This document shows, one piece after another, positions 54,822 through 62,845 of a DNA stretch of 64,000 bases (position 1 is the first letter of the stretch; every line of letters begins with the position of its first letter). The notes beneath the pieces are model-generated. The model was not told where the DNA came from. It saw only the letters and a program-made list of their open reading frames with translations, and ran no database searches. The stretch lies in contig JAUIAV010000002.1 in the NCBI GenBank assembly GCA_030425195.1, positions 227,952 to 291,951 of the forward strand, read 5' to 3'. The position numbers were made by a program, and so were the translations under genes. Origin of the DNA: Gammaproteobacteria bacterium (GTDB taxonomy: Bacteria > Pseudomonadota > Gammaproteobacteria > Pseudomonadales > Azotimanducaceae).

Positions 54822-56522
54822 TCAGAGGAAGTACACGAGCACATAGGCACTCAACAGGGTGGCGATGAGCAGTGCGGTGGTACCGATGGGCCACGAGCGC
54901 AGAAAAGGACCGGGGATGGTGGACGCGCTCCCGCTGGCGAAGAGACGCCTCAGCGTCCGGATCAGCCGCTGACGGGCGCTGTCCCGGTACGTTCGCGCGA
55001 AGGCGCCGAGGCGGGCCATCGCGGCTTCCCCGGCCTGCCAGGCGCGTGGAAGGCCGGCCCGCCAGAGCCAGTCCACGTCCAGGCTGATGGTTTCCGTCCG
55101 CCGCATGAGCGGCAGGAACAGAAAGAACGCGAGTCCGGAGAACAGCAGCAGCTGCAGATAGAAAATCACCTTGCCCGCGGTATACGGCTCATAGTGGAGC
55201 GGATAAGGCAGATGCTGGTACAGGAGCTCCGGGTAGATGCCGAGCAGGATGCAGAGTCCCGCGAACAGCACCATGCCGGCAGACATGTTCCAGGGTGCTT
55301 CCGCGGGCCTGAGACCGGAATCCTTCTGGAAGAAGACGAACCACGGGAACTTGATGCCCGCGTGCAGGAAAACACCGGCCGATGCAGCCGCCAGCAGCAG
55401 GTAGACCACCATCAGGGCCTCCATGCCGGCGGCCTGCGAGATGAGCGTTTTGGTGGTGAAGCCGGAGGTGAGTGGAAAGCCGGAGATCGACAGGGCTGCG
55501 ATGATGCAGCACAGCGTCGTCAGAGGCATGGTGCGGAAGAGACCGCCAAGCTCCGTGCACTTCCGCCGTCCGGTGCGATAGAGCACGACCCCGGCCGTCA
55601 TGAACAGGAGTGCCTTGTAGATGATGTGGGAAAACGCGTGTGCGGCGGCGCCGTTCAGGGCCAGTTCCGTGCCGATACCCACCGCACAGACCATGAAGCC
55701 CACCTGGTTGACGATGGAGTAGGCCAGGATGCGCCGGGCATCGTTCTCCAGCAGCGCATAGAGAATGCCGTACATGATCATGTAGAGGCCGATCCAGATC
55801 AGCACCTGCTCACCGGGGAACAGCAGGATGAGGGCCAGGACGGCCGTCTTGGTGGTGAACGCGGAGAGGAAGACCGACCCGGTGGGAGACGCTTCGGGAT
55901 ACGCATCGGCGATCCAGGCAGACAGCGGCGGGGCGGCCGCGTTGATCAGAATCCCGGCCAGGATCATCCAGGTCTCGAAATTGTGCGCCAGCATGGGCTG
56001 CACATCGATGGAGCCCGTATTCACCACCACGCCTTCGATACCCACCTTCAGGATGATGCCGCCGAGGAGATGCAGCACGGCGTAGCGGATACCCGCGGCC
56101 CGGGCGGCCGGCGTGCCGCCGCACCAGATCACCACCGTCGAGAACAGGGCCATCAGCTCCCAGTACAGGAACAGGGTGATCAGATCACCGGCGAAGCAGA
56201 CGCCCACCGCACCCGCGGCATAGATGAATGCGGCGCTGAGCTCCCGGGCGCTCGCCTGTCGGTACCCGTACAGACCGCCGGCGAAAGCCATGATCGCAAA
56301 GACGGTAGCGAACAGGCGGCGGACCGGACTGCCTTCGATGGGCTCGAGCAGATAGTCGAGGAAGGGTACGGTCAGGACGATGCCGTCCGGCACCTGCCAG
56401 ACTGCCCAGAGGGTCAGAAGCGGTGCGATCAGGACCACGGCGCTGCGCACGTGTGAGCGGGTCAGCGCAATCAGCGCGCCGCCCAGCAGCAGCCAGCCGG
56501 CAGGCGGGAACCAGTCAATCAT
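54822..56522 (-). CDS. Mrp-type antiporter D-like subunit (third copy)
   Basis: 566 residues, about 14 helices plus a 70-residue C-terminal extension ending in another helix (TTALLIATLLSAYVLVYFL). Proton-channel family of NuoL/M/N and MrpA/D: lysine-helix SAFTTKTAVLAL, HIIYKALLFMTAGVVLYRTG and FPLTSGFTTKTLI. It is the last gene of the Mrp operon and more diverged than the other two D-like subunits. Starts inside the small 85-residue gene by 8 bases. Confidence 0.92.
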   Translation of the reverse strand: MIDWFPPAGWLLLGGALIALTRSHVRSAVVLIAPLLTLWAVWQVPDGIVLTVPFLDYLLEPIEGSPVRRLFATVFAIMAFAGGLYGYRQASARELSAAFIYAAGAVGVCFAGDLITLFLYWELMALFSTVVIWCGGTPAARAAGIRYAVLHLLGGIILKVGIEGVVVNTGSIDVQPMLAHNFETWMILAGILINAAAPPLSAWIADAYPEASPTGSVFLSAFTTKTAVLALILLFPGEQVLIWIGLYMIMYGILYALLENDARRILAYSIVNQVGFMVCAVGIGTELALNGAAAHAFSHIIYKALLFMTAGVVLYRTGRRKCTELGGLFRTMPLTTLCCIIAALSISGFPLTSGFTTKTLISQAAGMEALMVVYLLLAAASAGVFLHAGIKFPWFVFFQKDSGLRPAEAPWNMSAGMVLFAGLCILLGIYPELLYQHLPYPLHYEPYTAGKVIFYLQLLLFSGLAFFLFLPLMRRTETISLDVDWLWRAGLPRAWQAGEAAMARLGAFARTYRDSARQRLIRTLRRLFASGSASTIPGPFLRSWPIGTTALLIATLLSAYVLVYFL

Positions 56523-56772
56523 CCCCCACCTCGTAGTAGCCCTCGCCCCGCTTCAGCCACCAGCCGAGCAGCTTCGAGATGCCGACCATGGCGGCGCAGG
56601 CGGCGAAGCCGAACCAGGCACCGAAGCCGAAACCCGCATCCACCCCGAAATACCCCTTCACGTCGATGAACAGCTGTGCGGCGACGGTCAGCGCCAGAAC
56701 GATGCCCGACCCCCACCAAAGCCTTCGGATGGTCATCGGGCGCACGAGCCAGTGATCCTGCGGCGCATTCAT
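56515..56772 (-). CDS. Small membrane protein of Mrp operon
   Basis: 85 residues with two predicted helices (LWWGSGIVLALTVAAQLFID; GFGAWFGFAACAAMVGISKLL) and an acidic end GEGYYEVGDD. Lies between two D-like subunits, overlapping the upstream stop by 4 bases (ATGA type) and the downstream gene by 8, so translationally coupled to both. Not one of the classical Mrp A-G subunits; assembly or accessory role inferred. Confidence 0.82.
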   Translation of the reverse strand: MNAPQDHWLVRPMTIRRLWWGSGIVLALTVAAQLFIDVKGYFGVDAGFGFGAWFGFAACAAMVGISKLLGWWLKRGEGYYEVGDD

Positions 56773-58235
56773 GAGGCGTCTCCCAGAAGCTGACGCTCGA
56801 GCTCGATGACAGGTGCGTTGAAGAAGAAAAACGCGAGCGTGGCCAGACCGGTGAACGTCAGGGCGATCACCATGGGCAGTGGTGCTTCACGCACGCCTTC
56901 GTAGCGGGGCTGAGACTCCGCAAACCAGGCCATCCAGACCAGCGGCAGAAAATAGGCGGCGTTCAGCACCGTGCTCAGAATGACGGTGGCGATGGCCGCG
57001 TAGCTTTCCGCCTGAAAGGCCCCGGCCAGGATGTACCATTTGGAGACGAAGCCGCCGGTGGGCGGTACGCCGATCATGGACAGCGCGCCGATGGTGAATG
57101 CGGCCATGGTCCAGGGCATGCGCTGGCCCATGCCGGCCAGATCCCGGACCTCGGTGATCTTCGCGGCGGTATAAAGAGCGCCGGCGGCAAAGAACAGGGT
57201 GATCTTGCCCAGAGCGTGCGCGGCCATGTGAATGGCTGCACCGATCTCCGCAAGCGGCTTCAGCACGGCGGTCGCCATGACCACGTAGGATAACTGGGAG
57301 ACCGTGGAGTAGGCGAGAAGCCGCTTCAGATTCGTCTGCCGCAGCGCCATGACGCTGGCCAGGATGATGGTGGTCGCGGCGGCCCATGTCAGCCAGACGC
57401 TGCCGGGTAGTTCGAACAGAAAATCGACGCCGAAGATGTAGACGACGATCTTCACAACGCTGAAGACGCCGGCTTTGACCACCGCCACCGCATGGAGCAG
57501 GGCGCTGACCGGTGTGGGCGCCACCATGGCGGCAGGCAGCCAGCGGTGCACGGGCATCACGGCGGCTTTGCCGATTCCGAAGACGTAAAGCCCAAGCAGG
57601 AGCAGCACCCAGACACCGCCGACCGCACCTTCGAGCACGCCGCCCGGCGTGAAGTCGCCGGTTCCGGCCGCCGCGTAGGTCCAGATGATGGCGGGCAGAA
57701 ACAGGCCGATGGAGGTGGCGAGCAGGAGTCCCAGATAAACGCGTGCGGACCGCACCGTGTCCGCGTCACCCTTGTGCGAGACCAGCGGGTAGGTGGACAG
57801 GGTCAGGATCTCGTAGAACAGAAAGAGGGTGAACAGGTTGCCCGCGAAGGCGATGCCCATGGTGGCCATCAGCGATATCGCGAAGAAGGTGTAGTAGCGG
57901 GTCTGATGGTGCTCCCCGTTGGCGCGCATGTATCCCACCGAGTAGAGGGAATTGACCAGCCACAGGCCCGAGGCCAGAGCGGCGAACAGCATGCCGAGCG
58001 GTTCGACGGAGAACGCGATCTCGATTCCGGGCAGCACCTCGGTCAGGACCAGTCCGGGCCGGGCGCCCGAGAGCAGGTCCGGCAGCAGGCTCCAGACCCA
58101 GAAGATCAGAATCGAGGCCGTGAGGAAGGTCACGCCTTCACGGAGGTTCTCGCTGATCCTGCCGGTGGCGACAATGGCAAGGGCACCCAGCAGGGGGGTC
58201 GCGACCGCGGCAAGGATGGTCTGCTCGGGCGTCAT
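56769..58235 (-). CDS. Mrp-type antiporter D-like subunit (second copy)
   Basis: 488 residues, about 14 helices. Proton-translocation signatures: LFYEILTLSTYPLV (conserved Glu), GIGKAAVMPVHRWLPAAMVAPTPVSALLHAVAVVKAGVF (NuoL/MrpD lysine helix and His) and AHALGKITLFFAAGAL. Closest to MrpD/NuoN. Coupled to neighbours by 4-base overlaps. Confidence 0.94.
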   Translation of the reverse strand: MTPEQTILAAVATPLLGALAIVATGRISENLREGVTFLTASILIFWVWSLLPDLLSGARPGLVLTEVLPGIEIAFSVEPLGMLFAALASGLWLVNSLYSVGYMRANGEHHQTRYYTFFAISLMATMGIAFAGNLFTLFLFYEILTLSTYPLVSHKGDADTVRSARVYLGLLLATSIGLFLPAIIWTYAAAGTGDFTPGGVLEGAVGGVWVLLLLGLYVFGIGKAAVMPVHRWLPAAMVAPTPVSALLHAVAVVKAGVFSVVKIVVYIFGVDFLFELPGSVWLTWAAATTIILASVMALRQTNLKRLLAYSTVSQLSYVVMATAVLKPLAEIGAAIHMAAHALGKITLFFAAGALYTAAKITEVRDLAGMGQRMPWTMAAFTIGALSMIGVPPTGGFVSKWYILAGAFQAESYAAIATVILSTVLNAAYFLPLVWMAWFAESQPRYEGVREAPLPMVIALTFTGLATLAFFFFNAPVIELERQLLGDAS

Positions 58236-59743
58236 GGCATGTGCCCCAGCAGCAGTCCGGCCGCGTTAGCGGCGAGGCTGAGCGGCAACGCCGGCTGCAG
58301 ACCGAAATAGAAGTTGGCCGCCACGGCGATCCAGGTGACCGCCGCCAGCCAGCTGATCGCGCCGCCCCGGGTAGACGCCGCGGGCTCGCCTGCGCTGCTG
58401 CTCGTTTCCGATGACTGAAAGTACGCCGGTTCGACCACCCGCCAGATGTAGGCGAGCGCCATGAGAGAACTCACCACGATCACGGTGACGAGCACCATGC
58501 CGAGCGGACCCTGTTCGATGGCGGCGGTGATCAGATACCACTTGCTGATGAAGCCCGCGGTACCCGGCATGCCGATCAGGCTGAGACTGGCGGCCACGAA
58601 GGCTGCCATCGTCCAGGGACGTTTCCGGGCGATGCCGCGTAGGTCCTCGAGATCGAGCCCGCTGGCCCCGAGGGCCAGACCGGCCACCGCCAGAAAGAGC
58701 GCGCCTTTGGCCAGCGCATGATTGAACAGGTGCACGATCCCGGCGGTCAGCCCTTCGACGGAGACGAGGCTGGCGCCCAGAAGGATGTATCCGATCTGAG
58801 CAATGGACGAGTAGGCCAGCAGCCGTTTCAGATTCGATTCGGCCAGTGCCGCCCCAGACGCGATGAGAACGGCCAGAACGGCAAGCGGGAGCAGAAAGAA
58901 TGAGAACTGCAGTTCGTGACCGATCAGATTCTGCTGGAAAACGAAGAAATCGAAGCGCAGCAGCACGTAGATGGCTACCTTGGTCGCACAGGCCGCAAGG
59001 AACACGGTGACGATGTGCGGTGCATGCGTGTAGGCATTCGGCAGCCAGACATGGAGCGGAAACACGGCCGCCTTCAGCGCCAGACCGATGGTGATGAACC
59101 CTGCGGCGACCAGGATGGGGCTCTGATCTGCCACCGCTTCGATCCGGCTTTCCATGTCCGCCAGCGCCAGGGTCCCCGTCATCATGTAGATCAGGCCCAC
59201 ACCGATCAGATAGAAGGTGGCGGCCACGGTGCCGATGATCAGGTACTTGAACACGGCAGGCAGCGCCCGACGGTCCGGGCCTCCGGCGATCAGCACGTAG
59301 CAGGCCAGCGACGAGATCTCCATGAATACGAAGATGTTGAACGCATCGGCGGAAACGGCGATGCCGAGGAATCCGGCCACCGCCAGCAGCCAGGCCGCGT
59401 AGAAGTAAGGCTGACGGGCTGGGGCGATCTGACTGTCGATGCTCGCGCGGCCGGCCAGCAGCGCGAACGAGGATGCGCCCGTCACCACAAGCAGGACGAT
59501 GGCACTGAGCGCATCGATTGTGAGGCCGATACCGTAAGGTGCAGGCCAGCCGCCCATCTCGTAGCCCGGCGTTGTGCCTTCCAGCACGGATGTGGTGAGC
59601 GCGATGGCGATGGCGAACGATGCCAGACTGGCGACCAGCGCGGCCAGCCAGGCGAGACCGCGGGGTTTCAGCAGCAGGACCAGGGGTGATGTGAGCAGCG
59701 GAGCAATCACCACCAGCGCCGGCAGGTGTGCCAGAACGCTCAA
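58232..59743 (-). CDS. mrpD: Mrp-type antiporter subunit D
   Basis: 503 residues, about 14 helices. FVFMEISSLACYVLI (Glu in the first half), GLALKAAVFPLHVWLPNAYTHAPHIVTVFLAACATKVAIYVL and NHALAKGALFLAVAGLAL are the NuoN/MrpD channel motifs. It pumps or exchanges Na+ (or K+) for H+ with partner subunits at the membrane. 4-base overlaps with mrpC (59740) and the next D-like gene. Confidence 0.94.
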   Translation of the reverse strand: MSVLAHLPALVVIAPLLTSPLVLLLKPRGLAWLAALVASLASFAIAIALTTSVLEGTTPGYEMGGWPAPYGIGLTIDALSAIVLLVVTGASSFALLAGRASIDSQIAPARQPYFYAAWLLAVAGFLGIAVSADAFNIFVFMEISSLACYVLIAGGPDRRALPAVFKYLIIGTVAATFYLIGVGLIYMMTGTLALADMESRIEAVADQSPILVAAGFITIGLALKAAVFPLHVWLPNAYTHAPHIVTVFLAACATKVAIYVLLRFDFFVFQQNLIGHELQFSFFLLPLAVLAVLIASGAALAESNLKRLLAYSSIAQIGYILLGASLVSVEGLTAGIVHLFNHALAKGALFLAVAGLALGASGLDLEDLRGIARKRPWTMAAFVAASLSLIGMPGTAGFISKWYLITAAIEQGPLGMVLVTVIVVSSLMALAYIWRVVEPAYFQSSETSSSAGEPAASTRGGAISWLAAVTWIAVAANFYFGLQPALPLSLAANAAGLLLGHMP

Positions 59744-60129
59744 GGTATCGGATCCTCTTTCTGATCCTCAGGGTCATAGATGTCCTCCTCGAGAATGTCC
59801 GCTTCCTCGATGGAGCCGTAGGCCTCCCTGATGCGCACGACGATGGCGAGCCCCAGTGCGGTGGTGGAAACGCCGACCACGATGGCGGTGAGGATGAGCA
59901 CCTGGGGAAGCGGGTTCGAGTAGAGCTGATCGACGGCACCGGGCTGGATGATGGGGGCGGTGCCGCCTTCGACCTTGTCCATGGTGATGTACATGAGAAA
60001 CACGGCGGACTGGAAGATGGACAGGCCGAGCAGCTTCTTGATCAGGTTGCCCCGGGCGATGACGGCGTACAGTCCGATCATCAGAACGATGGCGAACACC
60101 CAGTAGTTGAAGTAGCCGAGAATCTCCAC
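59740..60129 (-). CDS. mrpC: Mrp-type antiporter subunit C (NuoK-like)
   Basis: 129 residues with three helices: YFNYWVFAIVLMIGLYAVIARG, LGLSIFQSAVFLMYITM and VLILTAIVVGVSTTALGLAIVV, the NuoK/MnhC pattern. GTG 60129 follows the upstream stop by two bases with GGGAG 8 bases before it. The C-terminal extension is acidic (EADILEEDIYDPEDQKED). The longer in-frame ORF upstream is a shadow. Confidence 0.93.
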   Translation of the reverse strand: MEILGYFNYWVFAIVLMIGLYAVIARGNLIKKLLGLSIFQSAVFLMYITMDKVEGGTAPIIQPGAVDQLYSNPLPQVLILTAIVVGVSTTALGLAIVVRIREAYGSIEEADILEEDIYDPEDQKEDPIP

Positions 60130-60131
60130 GT

Positions 60132-61103
60132 TCAGTGCTCCCGGGCGGCAAAGGCGTGAAAGATCGACAGAAGCGCGCCGCACACGGCCATCCCCACACC
60201 GAGCTCGATGGCGATGATGCCGATCTGCCGGCCGGTCACCGGATCCGGATGGAGCACGGAGTAGTCGAGGAAACTGCCGCCGAGCAGCATGCAGGCCACG
60301 CCGACGCCGCCATAGAGAGACGCGCCTGCGACGACCAGAGCCTGCATGGCACCGGCCGGAACCGAGCGCAGGGCCGCCTGTTCCCCTTCGAGCAGCGCGT
60401 GCAGAATCAGACCGGTCGCAATGATGGCGCCGGCCTGGAAACCGCCGCCGGGACCGTACTCGCCGTGAAACTGCACATAGAGTCCGAAGAGGATGATGAA
60501 CGGCAGCAGCAGGCGCCCGACGACCTTGGGGATCAGATGGTGTCGCAATCCCGGGTCCGGGGTGGTGATGGGACCGGATCTGCCGCCGTCGCCGCCGAGC
60601 ACGAAGAGAACGCCCACCATGGCGACGAAGACGACGAAGACTTCTCCCAGTGTGTCGTACCCCCGGAAACTGGCGAGCACGGCGGTGACCACGTTGGGAA
60701 TGTCCATGAATACCGGCGTCTTCTCCAGATACCAGGGCGCCACGTGCTGGTGCACGGGCGCGTCCGGATCGCCCAGCGCCGGCTTGTCGAAGGTGGCGTA
60801 GATCAGGATCAGCACGGTCACCGCCACCACGGCGACCGATATCCAGCGGATACTCCCCGACCGCTTCTCCCTTTCCGCCGTAAGCGCCAGAGCGCTGAGC
60901 AGGATCACTGTGGTCACACCGGCGCCGACGGCGGCTTCCGTCAACGCCACGTCCGCCGCGTCCAGAATGAAGAAATTGGCGGCCATGAGCAGACTGAAGA
61001 TGGCGGCAAGCATCACGGCGACGAACAGATTCCGGGTCTGCACGATGGCCAGCGCCGTGATCACGAGCAGGCTGAGCAGGAAGATGCCGAAAACGGTGAT
61101 CAT
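60132..61103 (-). CDS. mrpB: Fused DUF4040 / MrpB-type subunit
   Basis: 323 residues combining a MrpA C-terminal-like DUF4040 segment (VFGIFLLSLLVITALAIVQTRNLFVAVMLAAIFSLLMAA, then LTEAAVGAGVTTVILLSALA) and a MnhB segment (TPDPGLRHHLIPKVVGRLLLPFIILFGLYVQFHGEYGPGGGFQAG). The HGEYGPGGGFQAG loop is the MnhB hallmark. A full-length MrpA N-terminal domain is absent from the cluster; its channel role may be filled by the extra D-like subunits. ATG 61103 overlaps mrpG by 4 bases. Confidence 0.92.
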   Translation of the reverse strand: MITVFGIFLLSLLVITALAIVQTRNLFVAVMLAAIFSLLMAANFFILDAADVALTEAAVGAGVTTVILLSALALTAEREKRSGSIRWISVAVVAVTVLILIYATFDKPALGDPDAPVHQHVAPWYLEKTPVFMDIPNVVTAVLASFRGYDTLGEVFVVFVAMVGVLFVLGGDGGRSGPITTPDPGLRHHLIPKVVGRLLLPFIILFGLYVQFHGEYGPGGGFQAGAIIATGLILHALLEGEQAALRSVPAGAMQALVVAGASLYGGVGVACMLLGGSFLDYSVLHPDPVTGRQIGIIAIELGVGMAVCGALLSIFHAFAAREH

Positions 61104-61414
61104 GGCTCTTCGTCTCCGGTCCCGGGCCGGATGCCGGAGAGGTAGGCGGCATTGGCCAGTGCGTAGGAGGCGGTCGGTCCGGTCAGCATCATGAAGATCA
61201 GGATTGCGGCGATCTTGGCACCCGCGAGCGTCCAGCCCGCCTGCAGCAGAATGCCCAGCAGCACCAGCAGCGTACCGATGGAGTCCGTGAGGCTGGCGGC
61301 ATGCATGCGTGCGTAGAGTGTCTGGAAGCGGAGGGCACCGAGGCCGCCGATCAGGAGGAAGGCGCCGCCGCCGACGAGCAGGATCCAGCTCGCGAGGTCG
61401 AGAATCAGCGTCAT
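61100..61414 (-). CDS. mrpG: Mrp-type antiporter subunit G
   Basis: 104 residues, MnhG/PhaG: LASWILLVGGGAFLLIGGLGALRFQTLYARMHAASLTDSIGTLLVLLGILL with the conserved RMHAAS motif, then IAAILIFMMLTGPTASYALANAAYLSG. ATG 61414 begins one base after the mrpF stop. Confidence 0.94.
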   Translation of the reverse strand: MTLILDLASWILLVGGGAFLLIGGLGALRFQTLYARMHAASLTDSIGTLLVLLGILLQAGWTLAGAKIAAILIFMMLTGPTASYALANAAYLSGIRPGTGDEEP

Positions 61415-61415
61415 G

Positions 61416-61679
61416 TCAGGGCTCGTCCGCCCGGGCCCGGTTCTGAAAGAATTCGAGGACGGCGAGCACACCGACGAAGTTGATCAGCGCGTACGCCAGC
61501 GCCAGGTCGAGAAAGTCCGGCCAGCCATAGAGAAAGGCGACCACCGCCAGCAGCAGGGTCGTCTTGGTGCCCAGCATGTTCACGGCCAGCACCCGGTCGT
61601 AGACCCCCGGTCCGAGCAGGGCCCGGACCAGCGCAAGGCCCATGGTGACCAGAATGGCGAGCGCAGCGGCCGTATACAT
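61416..61679 (-). CDS. mrpF: Mrp-type antiporter subunit F
   Basis: 87 residues, three helices, MnhF/PhaF: ALVRALLGPGVYDRVLAVNMLGTKTTLLLAVVAF with the RxxxGP..DR motif, then ALINFVGVLAVLEFF. One base after mrpE stop. Confidence 0.93.
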   Translation of the reverse strand: MYTAAALAILVTMGLALVRALLGPGVYDRVLAVNMLGTKTTLLLAVVAFLYGWPDFLDLALAYALINFVGVLAVLEFFQNRARADEP

Positions 61680-61680
61680 G

Positions 61681-62160
61681 TCAGCTGTCGGTCAGCCGTT
61701 TCACGCGCCGACTGAACTCACCGGCAGCCAGGGCGTCGGCACCCGATCGGGTCAGGCTGTGCGCCAGCAGCTCATCGCCCTGAAGGTCCAGGGTCAGGGT
61801 GCCGGGGGTCAGAATGATCGAGTTGCCGAGGATCGCCTGGCCGATGGCGTCTTCGGGGAGGTCCTTCAGCCTGACCAGCGTCGGGCTGGCCGGCAGCCGC
61901 GGATCCAGAACGATGCGGGCAACCTCGAGACTGGAGCGGACGACCTCTCCTGCCAGCCACAGCCAGTAGGCAGGCAACCGGAGCAGAATCCGCTGGAGGT
62001 TCAGCTCGTCCAGGAGGCGCATCCGGTGCGCCAGGTACAGAGTTATGGCACAGGAGACCACGCCGAGTCCGAGCAGCAGGGGCGTGTACAGCCCGGACCA
62101 GAGCAGCCAGGCGCTTGTCAGCAGTGCCAGCCAGACAGGAAGGCTGCGGCGCAAGGTCAC
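61681..62160 (-). CDS. mrpE: Mrp-type antiporter subunit E
   Basis: 159 residues, MnhE/PhaE: two N-terminal helices, YWLWLAGEVVRSSLEVARIVLDP, then NSIILTPGTLTLDLQGDELLAHSL, the MnhE signature. GTG 62160 has GGAG 7 bases upstream. First gene of the operon E-F-G-B-C-D-D-(85 aa)-D. Confidence 0.93.
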   Translation of the reverse strand: MTLRRSLPVWLALLTSAWLLWSGLYTPLLLGLGVVSCAITLYLAHRMRLLDELNLQRILLRLPAYWLWLAGEVVRSSLEVARIVLDPRLPASPTLVRLKDLPEDAIGQAILGNSIILTPGTLTLDLQGDELLAHSLTRSGADALAAGEFSRRVKRLTDS

Positions 62161-62420
62161 AGGAGTCTCCGGCGGGAATAATCATTCGATTTTACTGTCG
62201 AAAGACCGGCTGAATATCAGGCAATCCCGATGTATCGATGCGGCGGAAGCGAACTATGCGGCTCGGGAGGCTTTCACGAGCCGTCTTCCGTCGCTCCGGC
62301 GGTCTTCAGAGTCGATACTTCGAAAAAACCGAACCGTTGCCCAAAGGTAAACCGAATACCTCTCGCGGGTGCCTGCGGGCACGATGCCCGCCTTCAGAAA
62401 TCAGTCCAGAGGTACACGTC
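62161..62420. promoter_or_regulatory. Promoter region between mrpE and the 35-aa ORF
   Basis: 260 bases, divergent. Carries TTCGAAAAAA (62319-62328) and AAACCGAA at 62326-62333 and 62349-62356 (the second within GTAAACCGAATA, identical to 53413-53424 upstream of nhaR). No other gene seen. Confidence 0.45.
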
Positions 62421-62528
62421 ATGTGGTTGGATGACCCTTTCCGTTCCGTAATCGCTGCAACCATCCTGATCGGCGCTGCCGTCATCACGATCGCGGCCGG
62501 CATGTCGATCGTGAACCTCTTCGTCTGA
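62421..62528 (+). CDS. 35-residue single-helix membrane peptide
   Basis: MWLDDPFRSVIAATILIG... to VNLFV: one hydrophobic helix (about 10-30), charged start. ATG 62421 has AGAGGT 7 bases upstream, a good ribosome site. Divergent from the Mrp operon and downstream of the AAACCGAA motifs; could be an antiporter-associated or stress peptide. Recognition is by position and translation signal only. Confidence 0.55.
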   Translation: MWLDDPFRSVIAATILIGAAVITIAAGMSIVNLFV

Positions 62529-62626
62529 TCAGACTGATATCTCAGCCGCGGGCACATCCGAAAGTTGCTCTGATCGGTTCAATATTGCACCGAGCAGACT
62601 TAATTCCCCGGTCCGGGAATGGGACC

Positions 62627-62845
62627 ATGCGGTGGCTCCCTCGACGACAGCGCATGGAACATCTTCGACGTATCACGACCTTTCCGAGCCGGCTGGTGAT
62701 CGAAGCGCTCGTCCGTCACCAGCGATCGGAAGACCTCATCAACGCCATCGCCCGTCGCGGGCTGATTGTCGGGCTGACCCGGGAAGTCTGGCGCCGGGTC
62801 CGACGGGCATCTGCGATCGAATCAGGGCGCGTACCAGACAGGTGA
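62627..62845 (+). CDS. Possible small basic protein (doubtful)
   Basis: 72 residues, Arg-rich amphipathic helices (RRITTFPSRLVIEALVRHQRSEDLINAIARRGLIVG). GGG-rich sequence precedes ATG 62627; ATTCCC/GGGAAT inverted repeat at 62603-62620 lies just upstream. Overlaps the DUF3604 3' end by 24 bases. No homologue recognised. Confidence 0.35.
   Translation: MRWLPRRQRMEHLRRITTFPSRLVIEALVRHQRSEDLINAIARRGLIVGLTREVWRRVRRASAIESGRVPDR

Noticed and set aside
54792..56456. 554-codon plus-strand ORF opposite the D-like subunit
   Set aside because: Low-complexity Gln/Glu/His/Gly translation is the shadow of membrane-helix codons on the other strand.
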